27,787 nt of DNA from a virus, in IMG/VR virus record IMGVR_UViG_3300035698_001800, positions 1-27,787 of that record, one strand, 5' to 3'. Each line of letters begins with the position of its first letter. Positions within the stretch are counted from its first letter, which is position 1. A model generated the notes under the pieces. That model did no database searches. It was not told the DNA's origin and saw only the letters and a program-made list of their open reading frames with translations. A program made the translations under genes and the position numbers. This document shows, in pieces, positions 1 through 5,633 of the stretch.

Positions 1-39
1 CGGCATTTCTGCCCACTTATTAATATGTTTTAGACACAT
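1..39 (-). CDS. Start of the next leftward gene, cut by window edge
   Basis: An ATG at 39-37 lies inside the last codons of the HNH gene in another frame, and the 13 codons to the window edge are open (MCLKHINKWAEMP). Overlapping starts are normal in this operon, which is the main support. No good Shine-Dalgarno site is visible, and 13 codons can be open by chance. Its product cannot be guessed. Confidence 0.3.
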   Translation of the reverse strand, partial: MCLKHINKWAEMP

Positions 40-521
40 GTCCATTTTTTACGATTGCAAATATCATTAATGTTACTCGGAGATATTCTAAATATTTTTG
101 CTAAAAGATTCTGCTTCACTCTCAATTTATTAAGACGTCTTATCTCAAGTACTTCGCATTTGTGAAGTTTACTCTGTCCATTTCTCTCTCCCGCACTACT
201 TGTGCCATGCCTTATTTTTCTTCGTTCATTATCTGTATGGCTCTCCCAAATTAGATTTTCAATTCGGTTGTCGAGACGATTGCCATTTAAGTGAGATGAT
301 TCCATTCCCTCTGGGCAATCTCCTATAAATGACCCTAAAACTAATCTGTGAACCAAAAACGTCTTTCCCTTACCGTTTTTGTATAAGTTTATTTGCAAGC
401 GCCCATAAGGACTTTTTGTTGGATTAAGCAATGTCCACTCCCCACTCCATTTGCTTCTTATTCTTCCTTGATTAGAAACTTGATAATTTTCGTAATCTTT
501 AACTTTCTTCCATTTATTCAT
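30..521 (-). CDS. HNH homing endonuclease with NUMOD4 domain
   Basis: This 163-residue protein has the plan of free-standing or intron-borne phage HNH nucleases. Residues 1-48 match NUMOD4 (W-K-V-x-Y-E-N-Y-Q-V-S-N-x-G-R-I-R-S). Residues 54-100 form an HNH_3 core with H58, the S-H-L-N-G motif around H77, and D-N-R-I-E-N-L-I-W. The C-terminal third (KLHKCEVLEI to the end) is a small DNA-binding segment ending in the usual I-C-N-R-K-K-W. Such proteins cut a DNA target so that their own gene is copied in. The SD AGAGG (530-526) sits only 4 nt from the ATG and touches the base of a 22-bp RNA stem (529-610), so translation may be controlled. An extended -10 promoter lies just upstream. The interrupted target is not visible. 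Confidence 0.9.
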   Translation of the reverse strand: MNKWKKVKDYENYQVSNQGRIRSKWSGEWTLLNPTKSPYGRLQINLYKNGKGKTFLVHRLVLGSFIGDCPEGMESSHLNGNRLDNRIENLIWESHTDNERRKIRHGTSSAGERNGQSKLHKCEVLEIRRLNKLRVKQNLLAKIFRISPSNINDICNRKKWTCV

Positions 522-528
522 ATTACCT

Positions 529-634
529 CTAACAAAATAGCACTGATTAGGATTTCTTAGCGTCTGTTTCTGTCAGGAAGTGGGCGCTCTAATCAGTGCT
601 ACTCTGTTAAGAAACAAACACCCAACCACCTGAC
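529..634 (-). ncRNA. Structured 5' leader of the HNH gene, 22-bp stem
   Basis: Read as minus-strand RNA, 610-589 pairs with 550-529 over 22 bp with no mismatch. Three of the pairs are G-U and would be A-C mismatches if the plus strand were transcribed, so the structure fits minus-strand RNA. The 3' arm ends at the first bases of the HNH Shine-Dalgarno site. Two further complementarities cross this stem: 634-621 with 584-572 (GUCAGG/CCUGAC plus GUGGG-type pairs), and 619-610 with 571-562 (10 pairs, one G-U). Their order is A-B-C-A'-B'-C', so they cannot all form in one simple fold. The 22-bp stem is far beyond chance; helix A is plausible; helix B is U/A-rich and may be chance. Confidence 0.6.
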
Positions 635-649
635 AAGATCATTATACCA
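634..649 (-). promoter_or_regulatory. Extended -10 promoter for the HNH transcript
   Basis: The minus strand reads TGGTATAATG: a perfect TATAAT (646-641) preceded by TG-n, the extended -10 arrangement. No convincing -35 is seen. The predicted start is G at about 634, exactly where the complementary arm GUCAGG of the leader begins. Confidence 0.55.
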
Positions 650-723
650 TACATTTTAGTTGTAATATTATTGGTTTCATTGAAAAGAAGTGTTTTTTAT
701 ATAGCGTTATTAACGTGCGTGAG

Positions 724-987
724 TTAATTGCTCTTGTTTTCTTCCCATTGATTGCAACTGAAGTTTGGTGGCGGTTCAAATATCATAACCTTGTCGCTCC
801 TGCATTGAAATCCTACGGTTACTCCATCATCAAATACTTGCCACCATTTGCAAGTCTCACAAGTGCGATCGCTTTGCTCCAGCCAGTCAGCACACAAGCC
901 AATAATGATACTGTCATAACCGCGTTTGTATGTTGAGTTTTCTGAATCGTCCTTGAACATCTCAACCTGTTCTTTGGTAAACTTCAT
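724..987 (-). CDS. Small four-cysteine phage protein, possible zinc site
   Basis: An 87-residue protein. I start at ATG 987, which forms a TGATG overlap with the stop of the upstream gene; a GTG at 990 is the alternative. AAGGTGGAG precedes it. C43 and C46 (T-C-E-T-C-K-W-W), C62 and C78 (N-F-S-C-N-Q-W-E) are spaced like a small zinc-binding domain common in phage early regions, with P-P-P before the last Cys. The function is unknown. It is the last gene of a five-gene overlapping run (1689-724) before the HNH promoter. Confidence 0.75.
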   Translation of the reverse strand: MKFTKEQVEMFKDDSENSTYKRGYDSIIIGLCADWLEQSDRTCETCKWWQVFDDGVTVGFQCRSDKVMIFEPPPNFSCNQWEENKSN

Positions 988-1202
988 CACTCCACCTTCA
1001 CTATAAATAGATTACTTTTGTGAATATAGATCGTGCCGGGTTCTCCGTACTTCTGCCTGTATTCCAATAATGAGCAGCGGATCGCAAACTCTTCTTCTGT
1101 CTCATTGTCAGTCTTGGTAATCGTGAAATATGGGGCATGATAGAGTACCATAAGAGTATTATGAGGGAGTTCATTTATTGAATTTATACGTTTGATTTTC
1201 AT
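987..1202 (-). CDS. Hypothetical early-region protein, 71 aa
   Basis: Residues 1-71 show no family I recognise. The ATG at 1202 overlaps the upstream stop as ATGA, and GAGGAGAA gives a good ribosome site. The centre is acidic (D-N-E-T-E-E-E-F) and the ends are beta-like. It is supported by tight operon packing on both sides. Confidence 0.7.
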   Translation of the reverse strand: MKIKRINSINELPHNTLMVLYHAPYFTITKTDNETEEEFAIRCSLLEYRQKYGEPGTIYIHKSNLFIVKVE

Positions 1203-1411
1203 TTCTCCTCCAACTTCTTTATTCTTTTAGCAAGCGCATTTATTGCCCTTACTATAACAAGCTCGTTGTCATCTACATACTGCACGGCATCAATGCCAAG
1301 TATTTTCACTGCCGAAGACAGCTCAGCAAATACTTCATCCTCTTCATCAAGTCGCTCCCTTAGCTTATCTTCCCATCCTTTTCCTAATACAAGATCGTTA
1401 ATCCAGCTCAT
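1199..1411 (-). CDS. Hypothetical acidic helical protein, 70 aa
   Basis: I start at ATG 1411, not the in-frame ATG at 1447, because AAAGGAGGAGAA lies directly before it and it overlaps the stop of the upstream mini-gene as ATGA. The sequence begins M-S-W-I-N-D-L and is charged and helical (E-D-K-L-R-E-R-L-D-E-E-D), ending in A-L-A-K-R-I-K-K-L-E-E-K. It could be a small regulatory or coiled-coil protein; no family is recognised. Confidence 0.75.
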   Translation of the reverse strand: MSWINDLVLGKGWEDKLRERLDEEDEVFAELSSAVKILGIDAVQYVDDNELVIVRAINALAKRIKKLEEK

Positions 1412-1473
1412 TTCTCCTCCTTTTGCGCTCTTCCAACGCCCCTCCAATTTGGATTTGCTGCTTCTGTTCTCAT
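1408..1473 (-). CDS. Possible 21-residue mini-gene, coupled to its neighbours
   Basis: ATG at 1473 directly follows the TAA of the upstream gene (TAAATG) and has GGAGGAATAA before it. The frame runs 21 codons and ends in TGA overlapping the next ATG as ATGA. The peptide begins M-R-T-E-A-A-N-P-N-W. It may be a real micro-protein or only a translational coupling leader for 1411-1199. Confidence 0.45.
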   Translation of the reverse strand: MRTEAANPNWRGVGRAQKEEK

Positions 1474-1689
1474 TTATTCCTCCTTGTCGCTATGTAACGC
1501 TATAACATCTTCTATATCATTGAGTATGTCTTTATATCGCTTTTTTACTTTCCGCAATTCTTGGAGTTCTTGTAACACAGACATTATTGGCACTTGAAAG
1601 CTACTGTGACCCCATATCACAGGAGTAATTGCATCATCCTTGAAAATTCTATCTATCAAATACTGCAATCTCTTGTCTGTTATTTTCAT
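1474..1689 (-). CDS. Hypothetical coiled-coil protein, 71 aa
   Basis: Start chosen at ATG 1689 with GGGAGG five bases upstream; the in-frame GTG at 1692 is less well spaced. The C-terminal half (L-Q-E-L-Q-E-L-R-K-V-K-K-R-Y-K-D-I-L-N-D-I-E) is an evident amphipathic coiled coil. It resembles the 74-aa gene at 25832-25608 in its opening pattern (xxxRLQxxID.I) and its helical layout, but I would not claim homology. Function unknown. Confidence 0.75.
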   Translation of the reverse strand: MKITDKRLQYLIDRIFKDDAITPVIWGHSSFQVPIMSVLQELQELRKVKKRYKDILNDIEDVIALHSDKEE

Positions 1690-1697
1690 CACTTCCT

Positions 1698-1739
1698 CCC
1701 GTGAAACAATTAGTCAATTTTTACTATCCCTGTGAAACA
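1698..1739 (-). repeat. Short direct repeat in the leader of 1689-1474
   Basis: The plus strand carries CCCGTGAAACA (1698-1708) and CCCTGTGAAACA (1728-1739), differing by one inserted T. They lie between the hairpin at 1751-1781 and the start of the next gene. They could be protein binding sites or a local duplication. Confidence 0.4.
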
Positions 1740-1750
1740 TTTTATAAGTT

Positions 1751-1781
1751 GGGCGGTAGAAACCCCCGAAAGCTACCGCCC
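1751..1781 (-). terminator. Strong hairpin after the bet operon, possible terminator
   Basis: GGGCGGTAG (1751-1759) pairs perfectly with CTACCGCCC (1773-1781) around a 13-nt loop. It lies 16 nt past the stop of the gene after bet. On the minus strand it is followed by AACUUAUAAAAUG rather than a U-run, so it may be a weak or factor-assisted terminator, or an mRNA processing or stability hairpin. Confidence 0.45.
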
Positions 1782-1796
1782 TTTAGGAGAAAAGAA

Positions 1797-2024
1797 TTAT
1801 CCTTGATCTATTTTCTTGAAGAGGTCTGTCAAATCATTAGCAATACTTTCAACCAATACATTAAAATTATCACGAAGTAATCCCACTAATTTTTCTGAAC
1901 AGCCAAGCTCTTTCGCTAACTCCTTTTCGCTAATATCCCTTCCTATTACCTCATATCTTTCACCATCATAATAAGCAAATCTGGTGTCTTTGACTTCGCC
2001 CTCAATCGTTATTTTCTTTTTCAT
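1797..2024 (-). CDS. Hypothetical protein downstream of bet, 75 aa
   Basis: The ATG at 2024 overlaps the bet stop codon as ATGA, so translation is probably coupled. Residues 33-52 ([20 protein letters not shown]) look like a helix-turn-helix, and the rest is helical. It could be a recombination accessory or a small regulator; position beside bet is the only functional hint. Confidence 0.75.
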   Translation of the reverse strand: MKKKITIEGEVKDTRFAYYDGERYEVIGRDISEKELAKELGCSEKLVGLLRDNFNVLVESIANDLTDLFKKIDQG

Positions 2025-2863
2025 GCTTCCTCTTTTCTATATTCTTGTATCGTTAATATTGCGTCTCGCTTCAATAAATCTCTTTCTTGTTCATCTGCGG
2101 TTTGCTTTTTATTCAGCCTTTTTGAAATCCCAGCCATGTGACCTGCCAATTCTTTATCAACCAAACCCATGTACAGGATGCCATCAGAATCTTTTATTGT
2201 ATTTGCCATTGATAACGCCATTGGGGTATCCAGTTTCTTTGTGGATTTCTTAGCGGGCGGATCTTCTGTCTCTGATTTAGTAACTTCCGCTTCTACAACC
2301 CCATTACTTGCCTGCCCCATTTCATCAATAGTATAAAGCCCAGATAGCTCTTGAGGAAATGCTTTTCTTAATGCAAGCGATTCAGCACATTTAGCTAACA
2401 TCAACGCTGGCATTTTCTTCCACATACCCATTAATACTATTTGATTGTCCTTTTTGTAGGTCTGTTTGTATTGATTCCATGTAGCAACTGCCCATAAAGG
2501 TTCTGTAAAGTCTTTCCTTAATACCGCTACTTTAGCAGCAGCTGGAAATTCTGCGGATAGCCATACCTCTTTCCACTCACCGTCTGATCCGCACCAGAAC
2601 GGGCCAAGCTGTCCCGCATATTTATCCGTTCTTTCAGCAACCAGGCGGAAGCCATCAATACTAACTTGTACTCCCATCACGTCCCGCTTCTCTTTACGAT
2701 CATATCTCTTGATTGCGTAAATCTGGCGGGAGAACGGGTCTAACCCTGTTCTCTGCGCCTGCATGATGAATAACTGTAACTCATCGTCTGTTGCACCTTT
2801 GCATATCGTCCTTTTCACAAGCTCAATCTGTTCATTTGAATACTTTACTAATTCTTTAGTCAT
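2021..2863 (-). CDS. bet: Bet/RecT-family single-strand annealing protein
   Basis: A 280-residue member of the lambda Bet (Red beta) branch of the RecT family, which binds single-stranded DNA and anneals complementary strands in phage recombination. The family pattern is clear: [16 protein letters not shown]-x-R-Q-I-Y near residues 29-49, [16 protein letters not shown] near 64-79, and [18 protein letters not shown] near 153-170. The charged C-terminal tail after about 190 is variable, as usual. Length is close to lambda Bet. GGAGG precedes the ATG. The usual partner exonuclease is not in this window; it may lie to the left or be absent. Confidence 0.95.
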   Translation of the reverse strand: MTKELVKYSNEQIELVKRTICKGATDDELQLFIMQAQRTGLDPFSRQIYAIKRYDRKEKRDVMGVQVSIDGFRLVAERTDKYAGQLGPFWCGSDGEWKEVWLSAEFPAAAKVAVLRKDFTEPLWAVATWNQYKQTYKKDNQIVLMGMWKKMPALMLAKCAESLALRKAFPQELSGLYTIDEMGQASNGVVEAEVTKSETEDPPAKKSTKKLDTPMALSMANTIKDSDGILYMGLVDKELAGHMAGISKRLNKKQTADEQERDLLKRDAILTIQEYRKEEA

Positions 2864-2987
2864 TTCGTTCCTCCTTTTCCCATATATCTGACATATTATC
2901 TCTTATCATTTTATTATGGTCATCAATAAACAACCTATCACCTGGAATATGTTGCGTACACCATTCTGGAATTTTAGTGTATGGCAT
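2856..2987 (-). CDS. Small hypothetical protein before bet, 43 aa
   Basis: ATG at 2987 has GGAGGAAGGATAA upstream. The 43 codons end in TAA overlapping the bet start by 8 nt. The peptide ([16 protein letters not shown]) is unlike random coding, and the next Shine-Dalgarno (AAAGGAGG) lies in its last codons. No family recognised. Confidence 0.65.
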   Translation of the reverse strand: MPYTKIPEWCTQHIPGDRLFIDDHNKMIRDNMSDIWEKEERND

Positions 2988-3014
2988 TTATCCTTCCTCC
3001 ATTATTCTTTTCTC

Positions 3015-3224
3015 TCAATATTCTTCATAACGCCAACTTGGCACAATATCACCCATTAATAGTTCTTCATCTTCCTCCTCTGAATATAATTCTTTCTTGA
3101 TCTTTTTCAGTTCATTATTCAATACCGGATAATCTTCAAACCTTGTACTGTGGTCCCTGATTCCCCTCATTACAATCGTGTCAATCAATTCTAATTCCCG
3201 TAACTGCATTTCTTTTCTATCCAT
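3015..3224 (-). CDS. Hypothetical acidic protein, 69 aa
   Basis: I start at ATG 3224, overlapping the previous gene by 8 nt. The frame is open further up to a TTG at 3314, but that has no ribosome site. The protein is helical with an acidic run (S-E-E-E-D-E-E-L-L) and an aromatic end (P-S-W-R-Y-E-E-Y). The ribosome site (CAGAAG) is weak, so ATG 3209 is also possible. Function unknown. Confidence 0.65.
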   Translation of the reverse strand: MDRKEMQLRELELIDTIVMRGIRDHSTRFEDYPVLNNELKKIKKELYSEEEDEELLMGDIVPSWRYEEY

Positions 3225-3408
3225 CTTCTGTATGCCCGCATGATTCACAATGCCAAACCCAGCCCAAATCTTCTTCAATATATTCCCCTGCCTGGATGGA
3301 TTGATTGACCCCAAGATCGAGCTGGATCATCTGCTTTCCGCATTTACAGGTTGCCTCTCGGGTTCCATCTTCATGCTGAACCATTAATATTGATTTAGTT
3401 TTCATCAT
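3217..3408 (-). CDS. Small zinc-ribbon protein, 63 aa
   Basis: C21-K-C23-G and C54-E-S-C57-G-H make a C-x-C...C-x2-C pattern typical of a zinc ribbon. GAGGTAAA precedes ATG 3408, which overlaps the upstream stop as ATGA. A short nucleic-acid binding or host-takeover protein is likely, but nothing shows its partner. Confidence 0.8.
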   Translation of the reverse strand: MMKTKSILMVQHEDGTREATCKCGKQMIQLDLGVNQSIQAGEYIEEDLGWVWHCESCGHTEDG

Positions 3409-3632
3409 TTTACCTCATAGTATTTGACTACTTGGCTTCCGGCTTTTCTACTATGCTTTTTCCGCATCTTGAAATCAATAGAGTTCATTGGAGAACCTGA
3501 GCAGATAACCTTTCGTCTAAACTTTCGTACAATCGTCTTCGCAGGATAGACAACACTATTAATCACACGTCTTGGTAACGATATTATTCTGTCTTTTCCC
3601 GTTGGTAATTTGTCAAGTAATACTGTTTTCAT
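3405..3632 (-). CDS. Basic 75-aa protein; N-half duplicated at 27261-27157
   Basis: Start chosen at ATG 3632 with GAGGAGGAAGAA upstream; the ATG at 3674 lacks a site. The protein is very basic (R-K-F-R-R-K, M-R-K-K-H-S-R-K), which fits nucleic-acid binding. Its first 29 codons recur just before the large terminase with 81 of 87 bases identical by my alignment, after which the copy diverges and stops. The full-length form here is presumably the parent. Family not recognised. Confidence 0.75.
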   Translation of the reverse strand: MKTVLLDKLPTGKDRIISLPRRVINSVVYPAKTIVRKFRRKVICSGSPMNSIDFKMRKKHSRKAGSQVVKYYEVK

Positions 3633-3657
3633 TTCTTCCTCCTCTTTTGTTATACTA

Positions 3658-3840
3658 TTAATTGAGTGGGCCATCCCGTTTTGGATTCGATAAGTTTCTT
3701 CTGTAAACAGGATTATATTCCTTCTCGATGATCCGCTCCAGTTCTGCAGTCATTGACCGGTGCCCTTCTTTTGCAAGTTCGCGGAGCATGTCCTTATGCT
3801 CCTGGCTTAGTGAAAACTGGCTTCCTTTTTTCATTTTCAT
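3658..3840 (-). CDS. Ribbon-helix-helix (Arc/CopG-type) regulator
   Basis: A 60-residue protein. ATG 3840 has AGGAGAA before it; the ATG at 3879 would overlap the -10 box and is not usable from that promoter. Residues 6-10 (G-S-Q-F-S) can form the DNA-contacting strand, followed by two helices (S-Q-E-H-K-D-M-L-R-E-L-A-K-E, S-M-T-A-E-L-E-R-I-I-E-K-E-Y), the Arc-like plan with the turn G-H-R-S. Such dimers often repress their own promoter. It is the first gene behind a consensus promoter flanked by inverted repeats, which fits autoregulation of the early operon. Confidence 0.85.
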   Translation of the reverse strand: MKMKKGSQFSLSQEHKDMLRELAKEGHRSMTAELERIIEKEYNPVYRRNLSNPKRDGPLN

Positions 3841-3859
3841 TTCTCCTGATTTATTTGTT

Positions 3860-3913
3860 AGTCTAATACAATTATACATACTTATACATATATGTCAAGT
3901 ACTAATTTAGACT
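3860..3913 (-). promoter_or_regulatory. Inverted repeats flanking the early promoter, candidate operator
   Basis: On the plus strand AGTCTAA (3860-3866) and TTAGACT (3907-3913) form an inverted repeat that brackets the promoter. Inside the spacer, TATACATA-type repeats and the palindrome ACATATATGT occur. RHH dimers bind short repeated sites of this kind, so the product of 3840-3658 is the natural candidate. No binding is shown. Confidence 0.4.
3871..3898 (-). promoter_or_regulatory. Consensus sigma-70/sigma-A promoter of the early operon
   Basis: The minus strand has a perfect TTGACA (3898-3893) and perfect TATAAT (3876-3871) with a 16-bp spacer. Transcription would start near 3864, giving a leader of about 24 nt to the RHH gene. 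This is the best promoter in the window and should be read by the unmodified host polymerase early in infection. Confidence 0.85.
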
Positions 3914-4005
3914 TATTAAGGTTAAGGAATTATGTTGAAATCCACCCAAGATGTGATAAAATAGAAACTGATGCAGGATCGTTTTCAGTCCTGTATCCCT
4001 CCTTA

Positions 4006-4028
4006 GGAGGGCGCTTCATTCGCCCTCC
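4006..4028. terminator. GC-rich hairpin between late and early regions
   Basis: GGAGGGCG (4006-4013) pairs with CGCCCTCC (4021-4028) around a 7-nt loop, and A4005/T4029 adds a pair. On the plus strand it is followed by TTTCATTT; on the minus strand no U-run follows. It may back up the terminator at 4066 or stop stray plus-strand transcription. Confidence 0.45.
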
Positions 4029-4034
4029 TTTCAT

Positions 4035-4066
4035 TTAAAACAAAACATAATCCCGCCGTAACGGGA
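4035..4066 (-). terminator. Rho-independent terminator of the lysis operon
   Basis: On the minus strand UCCCG (4066-4062) pairs with CGGGA (4055-4051), a short 5-bp stem, followed by the U-rich run UUAUGUUUUGUUUU. It lies about 45 nt beyond the stop of the last lysis gene. The stem is short, so strength is uncertain, but stem plus U-tract fit the standard form. Confidence 0.55.
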
Positions 4067-4109
4067 CTATGTCATCACTGTCGATCATTCAGCGATTCAA
4101 TTTATTATA

Positions 4110-4406
4110 CTATAATTTGGCAAGTAAATCGTGAATAAAATTCGATCCTTTGCTCACAAGCATACCGGTAATTACATAGCCAACTTCTACCCATGCAAAA
4201 GGAATGCCAGCCACTTCAAAGATGTTTAACTTTGCTCCAAATGCAAGCGCAATCCCAATCACAAGAGCTACAATTAAATCAATCTCAACTGGTACTTCCC
4301 TGTTCTTTATGATCGCATCCAACCACACATAAAGAGGTTTTATAATCTCTACGATGGTCTCAACCAAAAGTGCTACTAATCCAAATACTAATGCTGCTTC
4401 ACCCAT
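4110..4406 (-). CDS. Putative holin, three hydrophobic segments
   Basis: This 98-residue protein is nearly all membrane segments: about 3-26 (A-L-V-F-G-L-V-A-L-L-V), 43-60 (D-L-I-V-A-L-V-I-G-I-A-L-A-F-G) and 63-84. A short charged loop (I-I-K-N-R-E-V-P) lies between the first two. Size, topology and place in a lysis cassette with an endolysin fit a holin, the pore former that times lysis. I do not recognise a particular holin family, and a phage-encoded membrane protein of another role remains possible. Confidence 0.6.
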   Translation of the reverse strand: MGEAALVFGLVALLVETIVEIIKPLYVWLDAIIKNREVPVEIDLIVALVIGIALAFGAKLNIFEVAGIPFAWVEVGYVITGMLVSKGSNFIHDLLAKL

Positions 4407-4421
4407 ATTATCTCCTTTCAG

Positions 4422-5273
4422 CTAATCAATAGCCAATGTTATTTCGTGCTTTAGTTCTTCATTATACCAATAAAATCTTAACCAGGCTGCACCACGAGGG
4501 CGCGGACTTTTACCCGACTCAACCCAATATCCTTCGTACCCATCTTGGTAATCATCTGAGTATGTTCCCAAATTCAGATACCTACAATTATACGGCGTGA
4601 TCTTTCCTTTCCGATTCAGCTTGATTTTCTTTATAGGAACATCCCAACTATCGTGAGTATGACCCATAACAACAAAGTCAGCACCTTCTACATAAACGCC
4701 AACTCTCGCAGTTCTGATCACGCCTCTTGTAACTTCACCGCCACCGCCGGATCCATGAAAATACCATAATACTCTTCTTATCCTTTCCTTGCCTCGTTTG
4801 AATTGGAATCTGACCCAACCACTGTATCCACCTAATTGAATCTTTGCTCCTGGTTCTTCGTTCATCTTACCAGCCAGTAAGCTCATTGTGTCTATGCTGT
4901 TATGCTTCTTGACTGCCTGGTCGTGATTACCTCTGCCCAATAAAACAAACCGATCAGCATAAGGTTTTAATTGTTTGTGTGCATCCGTAACAATTTCACC
5001 CAAGTAGTTATCAAAAAGATATTCAGGGCGCATATTACTAAAGTTCCTTCGTGGATCAAAACGCCCTTGCATCATATCGAAGAAGTCTCCTGTGTCAATA
5101 ATATGTGCATCTCTTTCCTTCGCCTGTTCTAAGTGCTGGAACATTAGTTTTCTATCACACTTGATTGAATCCCAGTGTCGATCTGAGCTGAGGAGAAACC
5201 ATTTCTCCCAGCCTGATTTTACGTCATCCATTTGCAAGGTAAGAACATTCCTGCTGTTATGCGAGATTTCCAT
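4422..5273 (-). CDS. Calcineurin-like metallophosphoesterase
   Basis: All metal-binding motifs of the family are present in order in this 283-residue protein: D31-x-H33 (S-S-D-R-H-W), G-D63-x-x-D (T-G-D-F-F-D), G-N116-H117-D118, H173 (W-Y-F-H-G) and G-H205-T-H207. The enzyme should hydrolyse a phosphodiester or phosphomonoester with two metal ions. A Gly-rich loop (G-S-G-G-G-G-E) follows H173. It sits between the holin-like and XhlA-like genes, so it is expressed late with lysis genes, which is not the usual place for a DNA-repair type phosphoesterase. Possible substrates include nucleic acid, cyclic nucleotides or cell-wall polymers; the sequence does not decide. Confidence 0.9.
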   Translation of the reverse strand: MEISHNSRNVLTLQMDDVKSGWEKWFLLSSDRHWDSIKCDRKLMFQHLEQAKERDAHIIDTGDFFDMMQGRFDPRRNFSNMRPEYLFDNYLGEIVTDAHKQLKPYADRFVLLGRGNHDQAVKKHNSIDTMSLLAGKMNEEPGAKIQLGGYSGWVRFQFKRGKERIRRVLWYFHGSGGGGEVTRGVIRTARVGVYVEGADFVVMGHTHDSWDVPIKKIKLNRKGKITPYNCRYLNLGTYSDDYQDGYEGYWVESGKSPRPRGAAWLRFYWYNEELKHEITLAID

Positions 5274-5290
5274 TACTCTCCTATTCGATT

Positions 5291-5331
5291 ATTAAAGTTC
5301 AGATAATATTAAAGTTCAGATAATATTAAAG
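5291..5331. repeat. 17-bp tandem repeat, 2.4 copies
   Basis: ATTAAAGTTCAGATAAT occurs at 5291-5307 and 5308-5324, followed by a partial copy ATTAAAG. The stop codon of the gene 5606-5316 lies in it (ATTATCTGA on the minus strand), so the repeat forms the 3' end of that gene and the spacer to the next. Slipped-strand expansion is the likely origin. Confidence 0.9.
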
Positions 5332-5606
5332 ATACTCCCGGCTGCCATCAGTCCATTGACAATACTAAGTATTATTGCCATTTTCACCTCTGATGCCATT
5401 TTCTTTTTTTCTCCACGTTCAGACCACATAGTTTTGGTTTTGAATTGGATGCCTCCTTCTTCGCTGTGATTGTAAATATCATTTCTAACCTCACCGATCT
5501 TTTTACCTTGCTCAGTTATTAATCCGAGATGCGATACAAGTTTTTTATCAAGCTGGTGGATCGCCTCTAATAAGTCCGCGTTATAAATTCTTTTCTCACC
5601 GGTCAT
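5316..5606 (-). CDS. XhlA-like coiled-coil membrane protein of the lysis cassette
   Basis: The 96-residue product has a helical, heptad-like N-terminal half (D-L-L-E-A-I-H-Q-L-D-K-K-L) and one C-terminal membrane segment from about residue 75 (M-A-I-I-L-S-I-V-N-G-L-M-A-A-G). This plan, next to an endolysin, matches XhlA/haemolysin-type proteins that help holin-dependent lysis. Sequence identity to XhlA was not tested, so this is a call from architecture and context. Its last codons fall in a 17-bp tandem repeat. Confidence 0.6.
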   Translation of the reverse strand: MTGEKRIYNADLLEAIHQLDKKLVSHLGLITEQGKKIGEVRNDIYNHSEEGGIQFKTKTMWSERGEKKKMASEVKMAIILSIVNGLMAAGSIFNII

Positions 5607-5633
5607 GTATTACTCCTTTATGCCCTCCGGCTA

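Noticed and set aside
522-660. Group I intron around the HNH gene
   Set aside because: Crossing helices recall an intron core, but I could not find P4-P6 or P7 elements, and no split exons are visible. A structured leader explains the data better.
715-936. Plus-strand 73-aa frame starting near 715
   Set aside because: It overlaps the four-cysteine gene on the other strand, starts with GTG without an SD, and has no recognisable feature.
3015-3314. Long form of the 69-aa gene from 3314
   Set aside because: It would begin with TTG without an SD and overlap the zinc-ribbon gene by about 100 nt; the ATG at 3224 fits better.
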